DNA of 26,076 nucleotides from JBKHHU01 sp046539045. GTDB lineage: Bacteria > Planctomycetota > Phycisphaerae > SM23-33. The notes below the pieces were generated by a model. The model was not told where the DNA came from, searched no databases, and saw only the letters and a list, made by a program, of their open reading frames with translations. Made by a program: the position numbers and the translations under genes. Of the stretch, positions 22,384 through 26,076 are shown piece after piece (positions within the stretch are counted from its first letter, which is position 1; each line of letters opens with the position of its first letter). The stretch is from positions 1 to 26,076 of the forward strand of contig JBKHHU010000021.1 of NCBI GenBank assembly GCA_046539045.1, given 5' to 3'.

Positions 22384-24005
22384 GCGGATTGCGGAGTTTC
22401 GATTTCCGATTTCGATTGGGGATTGGGAAATGCGGGTGACGGATAATGGCCTATGGGCTGCCATGCGTCGTCCCGGGGGCAGGCACCTGCGTCGCGGAGC
22501 GACTCCGGGACCTGTCCCCTGTTCCGCTGAGTCGCGTCAGTCGAGTTTCTTGTCGCTGACGATTTCTCCCTTGCTGTTGTACTTTCGACGCTGGACGCCT
22601 TGCCGTCTTTGTAGAGGGTCTCGGTCATCAGGTAGTATTCGTCTTTGTCGATACCGGAGGTGTACCACGATTTGGCCCATCCGTGCGGCTTGCCGTTGCG
22701 GTATTCGCCCTCGTACGTCTTCCTGCCATCGGAAAGGTACACGACCTGCTTGCCGTGGCGTTTGCCGTCGAAGTGCTCCTGGCTCTTCCAGAGATACTTC
22801 CTGCCGGTCTTGATGTTTCCGCTATGCAGCGTCAGCGTGCCTGCCATTTCACCGTCCACATAGCGTCCGCTGTGGCGCACGTAGGTGTTTCCACGGGAAT
22901 ACAGCATTTCGTAGGGACCGTGCTTTGTGCCGTGGCGGCAGGTTGTCAGCATCACCCGCCTGCCGTCGGCAAGGTACGCGGTGCACTCTCCGTGACGCTC
23001 TCCCTCTTTATCGAAATGCTCGGTCTGCTTAGGCGAGCCGTCGGCATAGAACTGTTCAGTTTTGCGGCAGACGTTGTTTTCGAAGGCCTTTCGTTGTTTC
23101 AGTTCGCCGTCGTGCTTTCCGTCGCAGTAGTACTCCAGCCATTGTCCGTGCTTGGTGTAGGTGCCACGGAACACCTGGTAGCGGCGGGCGAGAAGTTTCT
23201 CTCCATTCCGGGTGAAGTGCTGTTCGATCCACACCAGGTCGGTGCCCGGCTCGACGGTCAGGCTGCACGTGTCGACGGCCAGCACGCGACGCGGCTGGGG
23301 GGCGATCATCTTGACCTTGAGCTTGGCCTGGCCTGCGGAGGGAAGCGTAAATTTACACTGCGGGTCGCTGGTCTCGATCGATTTGCTGTAGTTGACCTGC
23401 CACTGATAGATCGCGCCCTTGGGGGCATTGTCCACGCTGGCGGAGACAGAGAACTCCCGCCCGGCTGGGACGGTAATGCTTCTAGCTTCGAGGGTGATGC
23501 TCGGCTCATCGGCGGGGAGGACCTTCACGGGAAGTTTCGCGGTGGCGATCGGCTTTCCCTCGTCCAGCAGTTCGGCCAGCAGCGTGTAGTCGCCCTTGAA
23601 GAGCCACGCGTACTCGTATTCGGACTCGAAACCGGCCCCGCGCGTTTCGATTGGCGTGCTCTCTCGCATGCCGTGCACCGGCGTCCAGCGCACCTTCAGG
23701 CGGCTGGGAAGAATCGTCTTCGGCAGGGAGTCGGAGACGGCTTGGAACGTGATCTTCTGTCGCGGCTGGAGCGTATCGACCCCGGCCGGCTCGATGCGAA
23801 AATCCAGCCCGGCCGAGACGCGGACCTTCACGGCCGCCGGCTTGTATGCCGCATTGGTTGCCACGATGTAGAGGATGTCTTTCGCCCCGACGGCCACTTC
23901 CTCGCTGGGTTTCTTCCCCTTGAGCGTGCCGGCCGGCTTGAGGCCACCGGTCGGTCGCCGGTTTTCCTTCAACACGTACACGTCCACCCGCGTCAGGGGC
24001 GGCAC
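22296..24005 (-). CDS. YwqK/MORN-repeat surface-type protein, probably frameshifted and truncated
   Basis: The open frame codes for 569 residues: Ig/PKD-like beta domains (about 1-255) followed by YwqK/MORN-type repeats (for example HGECTAYLADGRR, HGPYEMLYSRG, HGKQVVYLSDGRK, HGWAKSWYTSG). Near 22594-22602 a one-base loss is likely. In the other frame the protein would continue VQRRKYNSKGEIVSDKKLD and stop at 22537-22539, a natural end for such repeats. The present frame instead runs on through a noncoding repeat and the antisense of the lectin gene. The N-terminus also looks incomplete: the only early start is GTG at 24005 with no spaced Shine-Dalgarno and no signal peptide, and YVDGE just before it reads like the same domain. 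It may be a pseudogene or contain sequencing errors. Confidence 0.75.
   Translation of the reverse strand: MPPLTRVDVYVLKENRRPTGGLKPAGTLKGKKPSEEVAVGAKDILYIVATNAAYKPAAVKVRVSAGLDFRIEPAGVDTLQPRQKITFQAVSDSLPKTILPSRLKVRWTPVHGMRESTPIETRGAGFESEYEYAWLFKGDYTLLAELLDEGKPIATAKLPVKVLPADEPSITLEARSITVPAGREFSVSASVDNAPKGAIYQWQVNYSKSIETSDPQCKFTLPSAGQAKLKVKMIAPQPRRVLAVDTCSLTVEPGTDLVWIEQHFTRNGEKLLARRYQVFRGTYTKHGQWLEYYCDGKHDGELKQRKAFENNVCRKTEQFYADGSPKQTEHFDKEGERHGECTAYLADGRRVMLTTCRHGTKHGPYEMLYSRGNTYVRHSGRYVDGEMAGTLTLHSGNIKTGRKYLWKSQEHFDGKRHGKQVVYLSDGRKTYEGEYRNGKPHGWAKSWYTSGIDKDEYYLMTETLYKDGKASSVESTTAREKSSATRNSTDATQRNRGQVPESLRDAGACPRDDAWQPIGHYPSPAFPNPQSKSEIETPQSAHFSHSQMYPVGIQKPPPVSATSTQSPLS
22476..22519. repeat. 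Compound hairpin between convergent genes
   Basis: Outer arms GGGGCAGG (22476-22483) and CCTGTCCCC (22511-22519, one bulged T) enclose an inner stem GTCGC (22491-22495) and GCGAC (22499-22503). It lies between the lectin gene end and the ancestral stop (22537) of the YwqK-repeat gene, so it may end transcription from both sides. Lack of T-tracts argues for a dispersed repeat instead. Confidence 0.5.
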
Positions 24006-24192
24006 CTCTCCGTCGACATATAAAACCCTCTACCGCACACAATCGAACATGTCCGAGCCGCGAACGGGCGCGGGTGCTTGACGGAGATAGAGGAGATGCA
24101 GCGGCTGAACAGCGGGTGAAGCGCAGACTGGAAGATATCCGAGCGGAGTCCGACCCATAGCGGCCGGAAACGGGGCCGGGATCGCGCCCGGA

Positions 24193-26076
24193 TTACTTCT
24201 TCTTTTGCATGTGCTCGGGCTTGTTCTTCTCCTCCAGCGTCCAAAGGGCCTGATGCACCTGATCGAAGGTCTCGGCGGTGATGATTCGAGGCCCGGATTT
24301 GGTGACCGGGTCTCGGTGATGGTATCGAGCGCCAAACCGGCCGAACGACCAGCTCATCTGATCCGGTGCGGAGAAGTACTTGCCGCGGAATTCCCGGTGT
24401 CTGCCGATGACAAGGCTGTCCATCCCGAAAAGCATCAAGATGGCACCGTTCTTCCACCGGTCAACGATCCATTTCTCGCGGATCTCGTCCGGGTCGAGCT
24501 CTTCTTCCTTCTCGTTCTTCTTGGCATTCTTCCCGCGTAGGCGCGGCGGGCGAGCCGGTTCCGGCCAGATCCCGCCCGGAGCGACGATGATCGCGTCCTT
24601 GGCGAGCTTCAGGTTCCCGTTTTCATACGTCGCGTCGACGTTGACCACCGTACCGTTGAGCCCGGTCAGCTTGCCCGGCTTGTCGGCGATGACAACAGAC
24701 GGCTTGCCCGCCAGCTGGAAGTGGGCCCGCAGTGCTGCGTAGACCCGGTCGTCAAAATTGTCGTGCATCGCGATAGCCACGGGGTACTGCCCTCCGGGCG
24801 GGCTGAACGTCTTGTCTGCCGCCGCCAGTGCCGCCAGTGGCTGGAGCTGGTTGACGACCTCGGCCACTTCGCTGCCCATCGTCTTGACCTGCGAGCCGAC
24901 GATGGTGATCCCGTGCTTGCCGAGATTCTCGAAATCGGTAAACGGCTTGACGGCTACGGGCACGCCTTCTGTGCTTTTGATGAAGCCGCCCTGCACGCCG
25001 AGGGGGACCACCGGGTGGCCCATCATCCGCAGGCGGGCGGTGACGGCGGAGTAGGCTTTCGCATCGAACCGTCCGTCGGTCAACAGCAGACCGATGATGG
25101 GTGGCAGCTTCGGATTGCGAGGCCGCTTGCGCCGGCGATGCTCGGGCAGCGGGTTGTCCAGCGTCATCTTGATCGCGATGGGGCTGGCTTTGTGGAAGTC
25201 GGAAGGCACCTCGGTCAGCCCCTCCGGCAGCTTGGCCTTTTTCAGTGCCTCGGCGGCTTTGGGCGTGGCGATGACCGGTTTTTTGGCGATGCGGAAGCTG
25301 TCGATCAGTTCGCCAAAGCCCTCGATGGCCATCATCTTCTCCGGACCGCGCTGCCCATCGACAAAGAAGATGGACGAGTAGTTCTTGGGGGTCAGCCGTC
25401 CGGTCTTGATTTGCCCGGGCAGGTGCTTCTCGTCCAGAGCATGCACCCAGATGCCCAGCAGCCTTCCGATGGTCGTCAACGTCCGTGCGTCGTGAGGTTC
25501 CATCCCGCTGCCGACCAGCAGCATCTTGTGCCGTCCCTCGGTGGCTTCGCGTCCCTCGTCCCCGGCTGCCCTGTAGGCGAAGGTCTTGGCGAAGTGGTTG
25601 ATTTCGCGCGGATGGCGACACGTGATCAGATTCCCGTCCCGGACGACCGGCTGTTCCAGGTACTTGCCGTACCTGCCCTGTTTCCAGGCTTCCGGATTCT
25701 GATTGGCCACGGCGAAGTAGCAGGCGATCACCCGGTTCTCCAGCAGCCCCGCCTGCATCAGCAGGCCGGGCGCTTCGGTGACCGCACCGACCGGTTTGCC
25801 GGACTGCATGAACGCTCGACAGATTCTCGTGGTTTCCGCATTGCCAATCAGGCTTTGCACGCTGGTTCCCCCGGGGATGACCAGCCCGGCATAGTTGTCC
25901 GGGTCGACGTCGGCCAGCGCGACGGTGGCCTGGGCATCGTAGACCTGCTCCCGACCTTTCTGGACATGCACCCGCCCCACCTTCGGAGCGGCTACTTCCG
26001 TCGGCACGCCCAGCGATTCCAGCGCCAGCCGGGGAGTCCACAGCTCCTCCCAGCGGAAGCCCTCGTCCACGAGGAA
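24193..26076 (-). CDS. Multi-domain DJ-1/PfpI (class I glutamine amidotransferase-like) protein, 5' end outside window
   Basis: At least 627 residues are visible; the frame is open to the window edge (FLVDEGFRWEEL), so the start lies outside. Three flavodoxin-like DJ-1/PfpI modules can be seen: about 1-170 (YAGLVIPGG, GKPVGAVTEAPGLLMQAGLL, VRDGNLITCRHP), about 180-300 (HKMLLVGSGMEPHDARTL) and about 325-500 (PPIIGLLLTDGRFDAKAYS, KDAIIVAPGGIWPE). In module 1 the position of the nucleophile-elbow cysteine (normally ACHG-like) reads AVTEAP, so protease or amidotransferase chemistry is unlikely there. A Lys/Glu-rich C-terminal segment follows. It is on the same strand as, and 187 bp upstream of, the YwqK-repeat gene. 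The function is unknown. Confidence 0.85.
   Translation of the reverse strand, partial: FLVDEGFRWEELWTPRLALESLGVPTEVAAPKVGRVHVQKGREQVYDAQATVALADVDPDNYAGLVIPGGTSVQSLIGNAETTRICRAFMQSGKPVGAVTEAPGLLMQAGLLENRVIACYFAVANQNPEAWKQGRYGKYLEQPVVRDGNLITCRHPREINHFAKTFAYRAAGDEGREATEGRHKMLLVGSGMEPHDARTLTTIGRLLGIWVHALDEKHLPGQIKTGRLTPKNYSSIFFVDGQRGPEKMMAIEGFGELIDSFRIAKKPVIATPKAAEALKKAKLPEGLTEVPSDFHKASPIAIKMTLDNPLPEHRRRKRPRNPKLPPIIGLLLTDGRFDAKAYSAVTARLRMMGHPVVPLGVQGGFIKSTEGVPVAVKPFTDFENLGKHGITIVGSQVKTMGSEVAEVVNQLQPLAALAAADKTFSPPGGQYPVAIAMHDNFDDRVYAALRAHFQLAGKPSVVIADKPGKLTGLNGTVVNVDATYENGNLKLAKDAIIVAPGGIWPEPARPPRLRGKNAKKNEKEEELDPDEIREKWIVDRWKNGAILMLFGMDSLVIGRHREFRGKYFSAPDQMSWSFGRFGARYHHRDPVTKSGPRIITAETFDQVHQALWTLEEKNKPEHMQKKK

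Overview
The window is high-GC bacterial DNA that is coded almost entirely on the minus strand. No rRNA or tRNA gene was seen, so taxonomy is inferred. The best guess is a member of the Planctomycetota (Phycisphaerae-like). The grounds are large secreted heparinase II/III-type proteins beside sugar isomerase and dehydrogenase genes, a HEAT-repeat lipoprotein, a C-type-lectin lipoprotein, a YwqK/MORN surface protein, a triple-domain DJ-1/PfpI protein, and many hairpin repeats between genes.

Layout. (1) 1-3.5 kb: housekeeping genes, namely pgeF, a zinc sorbitol/threonine dehydrogenase-like enzyme, a HEAT-repeat lipoprotein and murI. (2) 3.5-6.7 kb: an intergenic patch with an 11-unit octamer array and two hairpins, then a TIM-barrel protein, a zinc-less MDR dehydrogenase and a xylose-isomerase-like enzyme. 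(3) 6.7-12.8 kb: two large secreted paralogous heparinase II/III-like proteins. Blocks 2 and 3 look like a carbohydrate-processing locus. (4) 12.9-14.9 kb: a Nif3/DUF34 protein and a class IV aminotransferase, overlapping by 4 bases. (5) 14.9-21.6 kb: a phage-like accessory island. (6) 21.8-26.1 kb: a lectin-domain lipoprotein, a probably broken YwqK-repeat protein and a DJ-1/PfpI-type protein that runs off the window.

The island is the most interesting part. A plus-strand XRE-S24 (CI/LexA-type) repressor with an intact Ala-Gly cleavage site and Ser/Lys dyad faces a minus-strand operon. That operon encodes a double-HTH protein, a COG2401-type ABC-ATPase/acetyltransferase fusion, a ParB-like protein and a terminase large subunit. 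The divergent promoter region carries an 8-bp inverted pair, with one arm on each predicted -35 box. This fits a DNA-damage-inducible switch. No portal, capsid, tail or integrase gene is visible. Immediately after the terminase is a relatively AT-rich three-gene module: a HigB-like toxin, a HigA-like antitoxin and a SecB-like chaperone. This is a toxin-antitoxin-chaperone (TAC) system in the same gene order as Rv1955-Rv1957 of Mycobacterium tuberculosis.

Intergenic hairpins follow several minus-strand genes. One family (CGTGGTGGGTC arms, GGGA loop on the coding strand) is seen three times, each time 3' of a gene.
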